From Brassica napus (taxonomy: Eukaryota; Streptophyta; Magnoliopsida; Brassicales; Brassicaceae), in contig NC_063439.1 of the NCBI RefSeq assembly GCF_020379485.1, positions 15,011,683 through 15,075,682 of the forward strand: 64,000 bases of DNA, written 5' to 3'. Below the pieces are notes generated by a model that was given only the letters and a program-made list of their open reading frames with translations, was not told the DNA's origin and did no database searches. The stretch's first letter is position 1, and each line of letters opens with the position of its first letter. The translations under genes were made by a program, and so were the position numbers. Of this stretch, positions 1 through 11,263 are shown in pieces.

Positions 1-329
1 TAGATTAAAAAGGGATTTGAAAAGTGCTGATAAGTTGACACCTAAGCAAAATGACATAGATGTAAATAAAATACAAATTTAAGATTACTTTTTTATTTTG
101 CCTCTCCTTTAATAATAAGAGGATATTGGATAATTTTGTAAATTTTGAAAGTTACATTTGTGGACTTTGAAAGATTCTGGTTTTATCTATGTAATTTTGT
201 GGGTTTTTTTATAGTATCGATTTGAAGGTTACAATTATGTATTTCATATTATTAAAAGTCATTTAATCATAATTACTCAAATCTTACCTTTTCAATATTT
301 AAAAATAATATTTTAGTATAAGAAACCCT

Positions 330-1240
330 CATGTTTATTCGTCGCGGCTGTTAAGATAAAGTTTACTCTTCTTTTTCTCTAAAGCGGATAAGCTTTCTTC
401 TTCCAGTCTCTATTCTCCAACCGACATCGGTGGGCTACCATACCCACGGCGTCAGTTTGGTTTATGTTGTTTTAATTTCTTCTTTCCTTTCCTTTGCTCT
501 CTTCAGTTTTTTGTTATCAAAACCTGGGTTGTTAGTTTCAGATCTTGATTAGATCGATAGATCTAAAAGTCTTACTTGGATTTGGCTCTTAATTTGGATG
601 CATGCATGTGGGGATCCTTCTAGTCCCTGGTTGTGGTCAGCTTATATGCCGTCTTTGGTCTTGCAGCTCAAGCTCCGCTCTCCTCTTTTCTGAATTTTTA
701 TGCGGTTTGCCTTGTCTCGCCTTGGGTGGTGAAGCGTTCGGGTCTAGATGGAGTGCTTATCCTTGATATTGATAGAAACGGTTTAATTGCGGTTGTGAAA
801 GTTTCTTCCGTCTTCATTATACCAGCTTCATTCAGTGGATTTGGAGCTTTGGCTCTTTTACCCTTAGTCGTTGGAAGTCGTTTGGTCAAATCAGGTTCTT
901 ACCTTGTCTTCCATGGATTGTTTGATGCATGTCTTGCTCGTGGCTCCTTTCGATGTATGGAGCAATATAATGAGTTCTTGTGTGTTCTTGGTTTAAGCTC
1001 AATCAAATCCATCTTTCCATTGTCTTCACCTTGTCATAAGGTGTTATATGTTTATCTGATCTGATTTCTGTATCTTAGGTTTTGATTCAGTTCCCTTATG
1101 TTGTTGTTGTTTTAGTCTCCCTTTCTTAGAGGTGTTTTATCCAGGAGAACTTGTTCTTGCTGGCTCTGGGTTCTACAAATGCATTCCACCATGTAATTTC
1201 CCTTGCAGTTAATATAATTCTAGTGTTAGAAAAAAAAAAC
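330..1240 (+). repeat. Possible poly(A)-ended retroposon or LINE-derived remnant
   Basis: This is a GC-richer, transcript-like stretch between AT-rich flanks, and it ends in a run of ten A at about 1231-1240 after an AT-rich 3' tail. That is how LINEs and non-autonomous retroposons (for example Sadhu-like elements of Brassicaceae) end. An ORF of 143 codons at 633-1064 shows no domain I recognise and is probably incidental. I could not find a target-site duplication, so the left edge is a guess. An unrelated gene fragment is an alternative. Confidence 0.3.
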
Positions 1241-1340
1241 ACTAGTGATTCTCCAACAAGAGTTGAGTATTGCAAGTTTGCAACACTTTCACTTGAATTC
1301 GCCATAGTGTTTTGAATTTATGTCAGTAGGTTCTTGTATA

Positions 1341-1864
1341 CTTTAAAACCTCTATAAATTAATATTGTTGGGACTTTAAAATTTTATTAATTTAAAAAAT
1401 TTTCCTTACTTAGATTTCTTATTTTAAGATATATTTATTTTAAGATAAGAAACATATTTATTTTAATTATTATTTTTTGAAATTTGACATTCATATTAAT
1501 TTTATTATTTTATTCGGTGTATATAATATATATTGCATAGAATTGAAATGTTGTTTTAGATAGAATATTACAAAATCTCATCAAAATAAATTAAGTGTTA
1601 AGAAAATATAAAGATAATTCCATTGTGAATATAAAACAAGCCATAAAATTATTGTTCTTACTTATATAAAATAGGTATACATATAGATTATAAATTTATA
1701 ATTTTAATGGGACCATATATTTACATAGAATTTTCTAAAAATATTATCTTATTATTTTATTGATTTGTGTCAAATTTTGAAACGGTCTAAGTTGGGACCA
1801 GCGAAATTTATTAATTTATAGAGATTATTAATTTATCAAGTTTTAATTTATAGAGGTTCTATTG
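1341..1864. mobile_element. Emigrant-like (pogo/Tc1-mariner) MITE
   Basis: The two ends are inverted repeats of about 24 bp sharing the core AACCTCTATAAATTAA, and both are flanked by TA (1339-1340 and 1865-1866). The interior is AT-rich with further copies of the 'ttaatttatagag' motif and no coding potential. From family knowledge, the Arabidopsis Emigrant MITEs have a near-identical TIR and a TA target duplication, derived from a pogo-like transposase. Length is 524 bp. The termini are degraded at a few positions, so this is an old copy. Confidence 0.75.
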
Positions 1865-3040
1865 TATTTAGTGTTTAGGTAGGGTAATTTTATTTGAAAT
1901 TTTCCATAAAATCTTTATAAAATCGCACCGAACTTCCTATAAGTTATAAGCAAGAGAATCATGATGTCACCGTATGAAATCAGAACCAGATTTTCGGGCT
2001 CGAGCTGTGAAAGTATCTCCACGCTTTTATCTTACAGCTTGAAGTGCTAGTACGGAAATACTTAAAATTGTTGCACTTTATAGGAGTTTTTGCCAAAACT
2101 AACCCACAACTTGATTTTAACCTCAATCATATACCCAAACTTGAATCAAATGCAAAACTAACCTAAAAGCCTTGTGAAATTACAGCTCAGCTCCTTGTGA
2201 CCAAACAAAAAAACATAAGATATTTTTATGAATATAGCCCTAGTAAGTCGTCTGAGTCGTCTGAGATGTTGGAAGTCGTCTGGACAACTTCAAAATAAGT
2301 CTTCTGGTGTAGCTGATCTTAAAAATAATTTATAAATTTTTTTAAAAACATTTTGATAAGCGAAAAATTAAAATCATGTAATTATAAACAGTTTTAAGTG
2401 ATATAAATTAAAATATAACAAAATTGAATTGTTTTCAACATAGATGAGTGTAGGTAGTAAATCATGGTATTCTTTGGTCTAGGGTTTGGGAACATATGTT
2501 ATAGTATTGTATGTATTCTTAGGGTTAGATTTTGGAAAGCTTGAATGTTTTTTTGAAAAATTAATTTTTTACTTATACGTATTTATTTTTGTGTATAGTA
2601 AACACTTTTGAAGTTTAATTTGATTTTATGAAGTTTTTAGTTAGTTAATTAAGTTAAGGGGTTATGTTTAGGGTCTAGACGACTTACATTTTAGTCGTCT
2701 GGTGAAAAAATTAAAACAGACGACTTACATGTAAGTCGTCCAAATATTCCCGCCTAAAATTAAAAAAAAAGTTATTTTCCCGCTTAAATAATTTAAACCA
2801 GACGACTTATATGTAAGTTATCTGGGAAGTCTTCTATTTTACTTTCCCACTAAAAATATTTTAATTTTCCGCAAAAAATATTAAAGTCTTCTGGACGACT
2901 TACAAGTAAGTCATCTAGTAAGTCGTCTGAATCAAAAATATTTAACCTAATTAGATTTTTTGTCTCCCTATATAAAGAAAAATTTACACATTTTCTCTCT
3001 CTCTCCAATGGCTGCAAAAAAATGTAATGTTCTTCATTCT

Positions 3041-3951
3041 AAAACTCTTCAACCTCTCTCTAATCTCTTTGACTTGAAAACACCAAACTTTATATGAATT
3101 TTTCAGTTTTGTCTCATGTATTTCCTACTAATCTATCTCTTTTGCAGGTTTTTAATCAGCTGGTACTCATCTTCCACTAATTTAAAGGTAGATCTATTAA
3201 TATTAGATATGTATTTTTGTGTGTTCTATAAAGGTAGATTTATCTAATCTTCCACTCATTTTCTCTGTTTTTAAGTCGTTTGAACGTTTTTGGATATGCA
3301 GGTTTTTAAGATCTGGATTTGATATGCAAGTTTTTCAGATCTGGAAGACTTCTGAGACGACTTACATGTTAGTCGTCTAAAATATAATGCACTAGACGAC
3401 TTCCTGGAAGTCGTCTGGACTTCTTGGAAGTCATCTGGACTTCATGGAAGTCTTCTGACGAAGTCTCCCTTTCATAATAGATCTGAGTGTTTTGGTAAGT
3501 TTTTATGTCTGATTTTTCTTCATTTGGTAACTTCCTGTTGTATAAAGTTCTTACTTTTTTTTCCAAACTAAAACTCTCCAAACCCACTCTAATCTCTTTG
3601 ACTTCAAAACACCAAACTTTATATGAATTTTTCAGTTTTGTCTCATGTCTTTCTTATTAATCTATCTTTTTTGCAGGTTTTTAATCTAATGGTACTCATC
3701 TTCTACTCATTTAAAGGTAGATTTATTAATTTTATATATGTATTTTTGTGTGTTCTATAAAGATAGATTTATCTAATCTTCTACTCATTTTTTCTGTTTT
3801 TAAGTCATTTGAATGTTTTTGGATATGCAGATTTTTCAGATCTGGATTTGATATGCAGGTTTTTCAGATCTGGAAGACTTCTCAGACGACTTAACTGTTA
3901 GTCATGTAATATATAATGCACTAGACGACTTACAGGAAGTCTTCTAGACTA
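3041..3951. repeat. Direct duplication inside the Mutator-like element
   Basis: The segment at about 3041-3420 is repeated with roughly 90% identity at about 3567-3951, an offset near 530 bp. Both copies carry the same run of features: a 'ctctaatctctttgactt' start, a 'tttttgcaggtttttaat' block, the 'ggatatgcag' and 'cagatctggaagacttct' motifs, and a closing 'atgcactagacgactt'. The duplication happened within the element. Repeated 'ttttgcag' junctions resemble splice acceptors, but no coding sequence joins them. Confidence 0.7.
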
Positions 3952-3962
3952 CTTCCATTTTA

Positions 3963-4070
3963 GTCGTCTGGACTTCCTGGAAGTCGTCTGGACTTCCTGG
4001 AAGTTGTCTGGACTTCCTAGAAGGCGTCTGGACTTCCTAGAAGTCGTCTGGACTTCCTGGAAGTCTTCTG
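3963..4070. repeat. 20-bp tandem array of the GACTTCCTGGAAGTCGTCTG motif
   Basis: About five to six consecutive 20-bp units, each a palindrome-like 'cttcctggaag' followed by 'tcgtctg', with single-base differences between units. A shorter run of the same unit lies at 3395-3460. Each unit could fold back on itself. Function is unknown. Confidence 0.7.
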
Positions 4071-6276
4071 ACAAAGTCTTCTTCCATATCAAGTGGAGTC
4101 CAAGCTTGTCTTTGTAGAAGAATGATCTATAATAGTTTTGTTTGTAGTCTGTTTTGTGAATTGCATGTCTACTCTTTTAGTTGTGAATTTTTTTGTAAAA
4201 TCAGTAATAATGTTTCCCAAGATGTAATACATGTGCTAACAATGTGTTTACACATTTACAAATCAATGAAATAATAGATTTCAGTAGCCTTTTTCTTATC
4301 TTTGGATCTCTCATATGCAATAATAAACTCCAATGGCATTTTTCTCATCTTAAGAAACAAGAATGTTGGTAGCTTCATATTGATACAACATTTTAAGAAG
4401 TATTTTAACCCTTCTTCCAACTCGTAACAATAATCATCATTAGTGTATATAACAATAATACTTAAGAGATGGAAACAAACAATAGTAACTAGTCAAGGCA
4501 TATCATATTTTTTATTTGAAAAACTTAGTCAAATTTAGTAAAACTAAGGGAGAGAACATATTTTGTAAATATGAGTTTTACATATCTTGAAGTTACTTAT
4601 CACTCTTAAAAATACAAATTATTCAAAAACTAGCGTAGAAGACTTTAAAACTAGCGAAGAAGACTTCCATGGAAGTCTTCTCGGATCAGTTAGAAAATTT
4701 AATTAACGTGAGTGTTGGTAACCTCATAAATATCACCAATTAAGTTATAAATTTCATTCAGTAGCCCAAATATTCATTAAGAAACATGAATTAACAAGAA
4801 AATTTTTAAAAGTCTATATAGTTTTAGAGAAAATGCAAGTTTATTAAACATTGACACATACGACATCCACGAAAGTCATCTAGTAGACTTCCAGAGAAGT
4901 CGTCCATTTAGGTCGACGCGGACGACTTCAATCTAAGTATTCCAGACGACTAAAATATAAGTCGTTTGGTCAACGCAGAGGTTATTTTTGCAATTGACTT
5001 TGAAATCTGTTATTTGAGACGACTGAAAATATGTCGTCAACTTTTGTTTGGTTTAAAAAAACTCCAAAAAAGATAGACGACTTACATTTCAGTCGTCATA
5101 TGTTAGTTTTGCATTTGACTAGATTATTTCAGAAGTTTGACTTTCTTGGACAACTTACATTTCAGTCGTCTCGTGAAAATTAAAATATCAATATTTTTTT
5201 AAACTAGACGACTTACAATCAAGTCGTCATAGGTTGGTTTTGCAATTGGAAAAAAAAACTTCAATATTTAATTATACATAGACGACTTACAATTCAGTCG
5301 TCCGTCAGACGACTTACTTGTAAGTCGTCCAGGATTTACGAGGTTTGACCAGAATCTCGGAATAAAATCATGTAAGTCCTGTAAGTATGAAGTCCAGGAT
5401 TTAGGAAGTCCTGTAAGTTGTCTGGACAAACAGATCTGGAAAAAAAACTCGATTTCATACTTTAAATTGGGGAGATAACTTCCTTAGCACACATAAGACT
5501 TCTACAAGAACACATAATCTTAAACGAAAGTGACCCACCCAGAATCGTTAGCTTCTTTGACTCTATCAACCATAAAAAATGTAGAATCAAAAACTTGGAT
5601 TTTTTTAGCTTAATGTGGAGAGAAAGTGAGAGAGATGTTGTGTTTAGTTCATAATAATGGAGAAAGAAGAAGGGTAAATCGATTTTGGGAGCATTAAGAA
5701 CTTCAAATTGGTTGTTCATGGTGGTTAGGGTATTGATGACAATGACAATCTTGTAATTACTTGAAGATGATGAGGGTGTGAGAGTAAAAATATCAATTTT
5801 GAAAAAAAAAAATAAAAAAAATTGATGGCATTTTCGTTAATTATATGAACTTGTGGGGTGAATAAGGCATAACTAATTTCCAAAAAAAAGAGATTAGTTT
5901 TGTGTTTGACTTTGAGTTGTAGGTCAATTTTGCAAAAAGCCTCACTTTATAACTGAAAATGGTTATTAAAAATTCATATATAAACTGATTCACATATGAA
6001 AATTCATATATATTTGATAAAAAAAAAAATCATGTATAAACTGACTGATGATGCACAAAAAATTAAAAAAAGACACCCGAGAATTGTGGTGGGACGAATG
6101 TTAAAACCTTTAGAAACCCATGGTCGTAATAAATTCTCCAAGAAAGTCTCTGGGATCTTAAATTCCTTTTAATTAAAAATGAAGAACCATCTTTAATTTA
6201 GAAAATTATTAAAAAGCTATTTTTGGTAAGGAGAAGGCTAAACTTTGCTCGCTAACTCCCCTAAGACAAGAAAAAA

Positions 6277-6459
6277 ATGTCTCCCTTTTTTTATGAACCC
6301 TCAAAAACAATGTCTAACATTTTGAACAATAAACAAAATCCAAGCAAAACAACATTCATAGACGAAGAGGCATCACCATACATCATCTTTGTGATAAACT
6401 TCTTCAAAAAGAGCAAAACCACAACAACAAAGAACAGCAGCTCCTTTTCTTCTCTTTAA
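6277..6459 (+). other. Upstream ORF in the presumed 5' leader of the receptor-kinase gene
   Basis: A 60-codon frame opens at 6277 and stops 3 bp before the receptor-kinase start codon. It is in the same frame as that gene but separated by a TAA. If the transcript starts upstream of 6277, it would act as an upstream ORF and could reduce translation of the main frame. No domain is recognisable and the composition (Ser, Lys, Asn, Thr) is unremarkable, so it may be chance. Confidence 0.25.
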
Positions 6460-6462
6460 CCC

Positions 6463-8574
6463 ATGACTGCTGTTCTATATCTTTGCCTCCTCTGTTTCTC
6501 CTTCACCCCGTCTCTGCAACACGTCAGCGAGTCTGAGCCGCTCATGCGGTTCAAAACCTCGGTGAATATAACCAAAGGGGACCTGAATTCATGGAGAACT
6601 GGAACCGATCCTTGCAATGGCAAATGGTTTGGGATATACTGCCAAAGGGGTCAAACAGTCTCCGGTATTCACATTACCAAGCTCGGTCTCTCTGGGATCA
6701 TCCATGTCGAGGATCTAAAGGATCTCCCAAACCTAAGGACAATCAGGCTTGACAATAATCTTCTTTCGGGCCCACTCCCTCCTTTCTTCAAGCTCCATGG
6801 CCTGAGATCGCTCTTGCTGTCAAACAATAGCTTTTCTGGAGAGATCGCTGCTGATTTCTTCAAGGATATGCTACAACTTAAGCGCGTATTTTTAGATCAC
6901 AACGATTTCACTGGGAATATTCCCACATCCTTGATGCAACTCACGGGCCTGGAGGAGCTTCACTTGCAAGCCAACCAGTTCTCTGGTGAGATACCTTTGC
7001 TTACAGATGGAAACAAGAATCTTAAATTACTCGACCTCTCCAACAATAACCTGGAGGGAGAGATCCCAAAGAGCATAGCAGAAAGAAATATTGTGAAGAT
7101 GAACTTTCAAGGCAACCAGAAGCTTTGTGGACAGCCGCTGAATATCATTTGCGATGATAAACCACCAGCGTTAGGAAAAAACCCTAACGAAGTCACCGGG
7201 AAAGCCGTCTTTATGGTCATACTTTTTCTTTTGATATTCTTGATCCTGGTGGCAATTATAACAAGATGGAAGAAGAAGAGGCAGCCCGAGTTCAGGATGC
7301 TCAGCAAGGACCACCTAAGTGACACTGAAAGCGTGGAAGTACGCATGCCAGACTCCGTAAAGAAGCCTGTTGAGGCGAGCAAGAAGCGAAGTAACGCGGA
7401 CGGATCCTCTAAAAAAGGTTCAACCCATCATGGGAAAAGTGGAGGAGGAGGCGGCATGGGAGACATTATAATGGTAAACAGCGAGAAAGGCTCCTTTGGT
7501 TTACCCGATCTCATGAAGGCTGCGGCCGAGGTGCTAGGCAACGGTAGCCTAGGGTCGGCCTATAAGGCCGTCATGGCCAATGGATTATCCGTGGTTGTAA
7601 AGCGGATCAGGGATATGAACAAGCTGTCACGTGATGCGTTCGATGTTGAGCTACAACGTTTTGGGAAACTACGACATCCTAACGTTCTTACTCCTTTAGC
7701 TTATCATTACCGTCGTGAAGAAAAGCTTGTAGTCTCGGAATACATGCCGAAAAGCAGTCTACTCTACGTTTTGCACGGTACTGCTACATTTTTATTTTTC
7801 AATTGATTTAGAATCTATCTTTGCATGAAACTACAGTCTGTAATGGGGTTAATCCTCCGTATTTTGTTTAGTATTTTTAAAATACTATATTTCTAACCAG
7901 TATTGTCGCATGGGATATTTATGCAGATTACGCAAATTGATTTTCTTAATGAAAACAAATGAGGTTAATATTGATCCATTTCGAATGTCTATTTCTCAAT
8001 TTCAGGAGATCGAGGGACTTTTCATTCCGAGCTAACTTGGTCAACAAGGTTGAAGATTATACAAGGAGTCGCACTTGGGATGCAGTTCTTGCATGAAGAG
8101 TTTGCGTCCTACGAACTTCCCCATGGAAATCTAAAGTCCAGTAACGTTCTATTAAGTGAAACCTATGAGCCACTGGTCAGTGATTACGCATTCCTCCCAC
8201 TTCTTCAGCCTGACAACGCCTCGCAGGCGTTATTCGCTTTTAAATCCCCGGAATTCGCTCAAAACCAGCAGGTTTCACCAAAATCTGATGTATATTGCCT
8301 CGGAGTAATCCTTTTAGAGATCATGACGGGAAAGTTCCCTTCGCAGTACCTAAACAACGGCAAAGGTGGCACAGATATCATTGAATGGGTGCAATCTTCG
8401 GTGGCGCAGCATAAAGAAGAAGAACTTATTGATCCAGAGATATCGAGTAATACTGATTCGTTGCAACAAATGGTAGAATTGCTGCGGATAGGCGCTGTGT
8501 GTATTGCAAGTAATCCAGATGACAGGGAAAACATGAAAGAAATTGTTACAAGAATAGAACGAATAACGATTTGA
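6463..8574 (+). CDS. PRK3: Pollen receptor-like kinase (LRR-RLK, PRK3-like), two exons
   Basis: Exon 1 is 6463-7777 and exon 2 is 8006-8574. They join across a 228-bp GT-AG phase-1 intron (donor cacg|gtactg, acceptor ttcag|gaga) to give 627 residues, close to the roughly 630 of the family. In order it has a signal peptide (about 1-20), an LRR N-terminal cap with the DPCNGKWFGIYC motif, about five LRRs (65-215), one transmembrane helix (about 248-268) followed by basic residues, a Lys/Gly/Ser-rich juxtamembrane region, and a kinase-like domain from about 345. The ATP-contacting lysine is present (K380 in VVVKRI). The catalytic loop reads HGNLKSSN (about 478) instead of HRD, and the DFG position reads SDYAF (about 497), so it is probably a pseudokinase, as is known for PRKs. 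Wording is nearly that of Arabidopsis PRK3. It would sit in the pollen-tube plasma membrane and signal through RopGEFs; that role is inferred from the family. The start follows from the signal peptide. This is the only intact nuclear gene here. Confidence 0.9.
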
Positions 8575-9619
8575 CGAGATTTTAAAGAGAAAGTAAAAAG
8601 CATGTTTATATAAATAGGAATGAAGATACTTTTATTCTTAACGACAAAAATCATATTTATCTGTTCATTAGGAAGAGGCCAAGAGAATACCACCTTTTTC
8701 TTCCTTTTTTTTGTCTCATAGAACTTTTTCCCCCTTTTTTTGTTAGGAGACTAAAATCGTATTAGTCGTTTATTTTTGCTTTATTTTTCAAGGAACATTG
8801 TTGTTTATAAATCCATGTTTTGTGTTTATACAATGAATTTTTACCAGTACATGTCTAATTTTTTTTTCAATCTATACACATTTTAAAAGACGATTTATAA
8901 ATTTGACCTACTAATAAATAATTGTAATATACGAGAAAATCACAATTAAATTTTTTTAATATCACGTAAGTTGTTTATAAATAAAACAAAAAGTGTATAA
9001 CTTTTTTTACTATTAAATTATGGTTGTTTTTGTACACATATATTGGAGAATAATAGCCAAGAAGTCACTACTCCTGCTACGTCGACCTTCATTTTTCCTA
9101 GAAAAATCTTAGCTTCAGGTCCCTCCATCAATGCTTCTAGGAAATATAGAGAACTTCTACTAAAGGGGATTTTTTCATATTTAAAGTTTAGCCTAATTTC
9201 ATACTACGACAGTCTATGTAAAGATAAATCGTTTGTTAGAATTTGTTAGGACATCCTAGCGAATTCCTGACAGTTTTCTTTTTCCCTACGACATAGCCCG
9301 ACGGATGGTTCCGTCAGAAATCTGTCGCGAATGAGCATTTCTGACAGGTTCCTGAAGGATTTTTATTTCGGAATTCACTTGTTTTTTGGTGGTATGATTT
9401 TGATCAGAATAGTTCATCATTTTGATAATAATATATAAACTAATGTTTAATAGTAGCTTACAAAGTAAAAAATTACAATAATTAAAGAATTCATACAGGT
9501 TAAATTAATATCATATCAAAATAATATAATCAGATATTTTATAAACATAATTTGTTACCAAAAAGAATTGATGATACATAGCTCAAAAGATTATTATTTT
9601 TTGGTGGTCTTTGCTTGAT
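8575..9619. other. AT-rich intergenic DNA with one decayed repeat fragment
   Basis: No gene is visible. The first 250 bp is the likely 3' UTR of the receptor-kinase gene. Around 9245-9365 is a GC-richer patch with repeated 'ttcctgacag', 'ccgtcagaaat' and 'tttctgacagg' motifs in both orientations, resembling the worn end of a DNA transposon, but no boundaries can be set. The 68-codon frame at 9043-9249 has no recognisable content. Confidence 0.4.
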
Positions 9620-10917
9620 TGCACATATTATATACTATAGATTTTATCCATTTTTAGCTATGGTATAGATGTGTTTTAGGAACTATTTATTATGTATTGG
9701 AGTCTTTTTACACATTTACAGGTTAAGGAGTGTTTTGGAGAAAAATGGTGATTTTGATGCATTTTAGAAAATGAGAAAAAGCTCCTAGCTGACCATCGAA
9801 CATGTCTGATGGCCGACGATCAGAGACCAACATCGACCGACGCACACCTTGTGCCGTCGATTGATAGCAAAGTGCGCAAAACCCAGCTAGGTTTCCATCC
9901 GGCTTAAAACCCTCAAGACATACTTACAGAAATACCCCTGGCCGACTTTTAACCTAATATTTATGTGCTATGTCATTGTTCTAGACAACACACACTTTCT
10001 TACTTTTTTGTTTTCACAGCAAACAACACTTAGAGTTTTAGTAGATTTGGAGAGAAGATCCAAGACTCCTTCAGAACTTTGTATTGGAACTCTAGTTTTG
10101 TTACTCCATTCTATTCTATGTAGTTTTATTATTTCTTGTTTTACTATGTCTCAAGTAATTCACCTTGTTAGGTTTAGGGTTCAAATAGGATTATGAAGGA
10201 GTAGCCCCAAATATAAAGTTGCTGAATTGTTAGTGATATTCATCAATTGAGTTGATCTTATTGCTTGTGTTCTAGAGTAGCTAACAAGATCTTGATATTA
10301 GGATAATTAGGCGCAAGCGGAAGCTTGGTCTTCTACCTGAACTGATCATATTGTGCTAGGATTTCTAGAAACAAACGAAAGTTGATCTAGGAAACCTAGT
10401 GAACAGAATTCAAACCCGATCGCTAAAGCTTGCTGGAAGGAACATTGATCGACAAACCTATCGGTGTATCGATCGACGTTCTGAAAGGTGTATTGATCGA
10501 CTATCAATAGTTGGTATCGATCGACACAATCTCAAGATCAACAAACGATAGTTGAGATCTGAGACCCAGATAATAGATAGTCTAAACAAACGAAAGTTGA
10601 TAGACTATTACTTAGTTTGAGTTCTAGAATATTCAATATACAACCCTAGCTTCTATACTATTATAATCATGATTACCTGAAAAGAAACCCTAAGTCTAAC
10701 GCTTTTTCATATTGTTTACAAAACCTCAAACCAACCAACTGAACAACTACCTTGTTCACCTTGCAATTTACTATTTACATTATTTATCTAGCTTAATCAC
10801 AATCTGATTAAATCTATTATGTGCCCTAGCTCTCCGTAGATTCGATCCCTAAGTACTATAGTTGAACCTCTTATTTGAGAGAGTAAATCACTCCTTAGGG
10901 TAATTTGAGTGATATCA
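9620..10917 (+). mobile_element. Probable 5' LTR region of an Athila-type Ty3/gypsy element
   Basis: The right edge is set by the sequence 'gatatca' followed three bases later by a tRNA-Asp-type primer binding site. The stretch contains repeated 'atcgatcgac' motifs (10440-10540), typical of Brassicaceae Athila-type elements, and has no coding content. The left edge is approximate, because no matching 3' LTR exists in the window to define it. Support comes from the Athila-like gag fragments downstream. Confidence 0.5.
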
Positions 10918-10921
10918 AATT

Positions 10922-10936
10922 TGGCGCCGTTGTTGG
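10922..10936 (+). promoter_or_regulatory. Primer binding site, tRNA-Asp type
   Basis: TGGCGCCGTTGTTGG matches the complement of the 3' end of plant tRNA-Asp over its first 11 bases. It lies three bases after the putative LTR end. Athila elements are known to use this primer. Confidence 0.6.
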
Positions 10937-11035
10937 CAAGCTTTGATCGCCATTAGATCTTGTTTAGTTAAATTTATTCTAGGTTTTCTACTATTTTAAG
11001 AAAACTGATAATTTTTTTTAATTTCTTTTAGGTGC

Positions 11036-11263
11036 ATGCCCATCGGTACCAGAAGCAACAAGGAAAAATAACTGTTATTCTCAGACCCAACACTCTTGGA
11101 ATGCACGATCCGCAAAGAGAAGAGGTCCGCATCGATCGACAACAATATCAGTTCGTCGACCGACACTTCGCAGCAAAAGTCGACCGAGTCTGTCAACCGA
11201 CAGTTGTGAGCTACCACCGATCGACACTTCAATCAGAACATCGATCGACATCCGTTCGCGACA
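11036..11263 (+). pseudogene. Athila-type gag, N-terminal fragment
   Basis: From the ATG at 11036 the frame begins MPIGTRSNKEK, which fits the start of Brassicaceae Athila gag proteins. It is soon interrupted by stops and contains the Ser/Asp/Arg-rich 'IDRH' repeats encoded by 'atcgatcgacac' DNA. It is cut at 11263 by the Tat-like insertion, and the rest of gag resumes at 19824. The TSD CGACA (11259-11263) is the last sequence before the interruption. Confidence 0.55.

Larger units (their letters stand above)
2083..5942. mobile_element. Non-autonomous Mutator-like element, 3.86 kb
   Basis: A perfect 9-bp direct repeat, CACTTTATA, flanks the element at 2074-2082 and 5943-5951. The ends are imperfect inverted repeats: the left end begins with GGAGTTTTTGCCAAAACTAACC, and the reverse complement of the right end begins AGGCTTTTTGCAAAATTGAC. 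A 9-bp duplication is typical of Mutator-like transposons. No transposase ORF is present. The longest minus-strand frame (5462-5719, 85 codons) is low complexity. The interior is packed with short palindromic variants of 'gacgacttacatgtaagtcgtc' and contains an internal duplication and a 20-bp tandem array. A different DNA-transposon superfamily with 9-bp duplications is possible. Confidence 0.75.

Noticed and set aside
633..1064. 143-codon ORF
   Set aside because: No recognisable domain, hydrophobic mixed composition, and it lies within a retroposon-like stretch. Not supported as a gene.
3963..4070. CRISPR-like array
   Set aside because: The 20-bp units are contiguous with no unique spacers, in a plant transposon.
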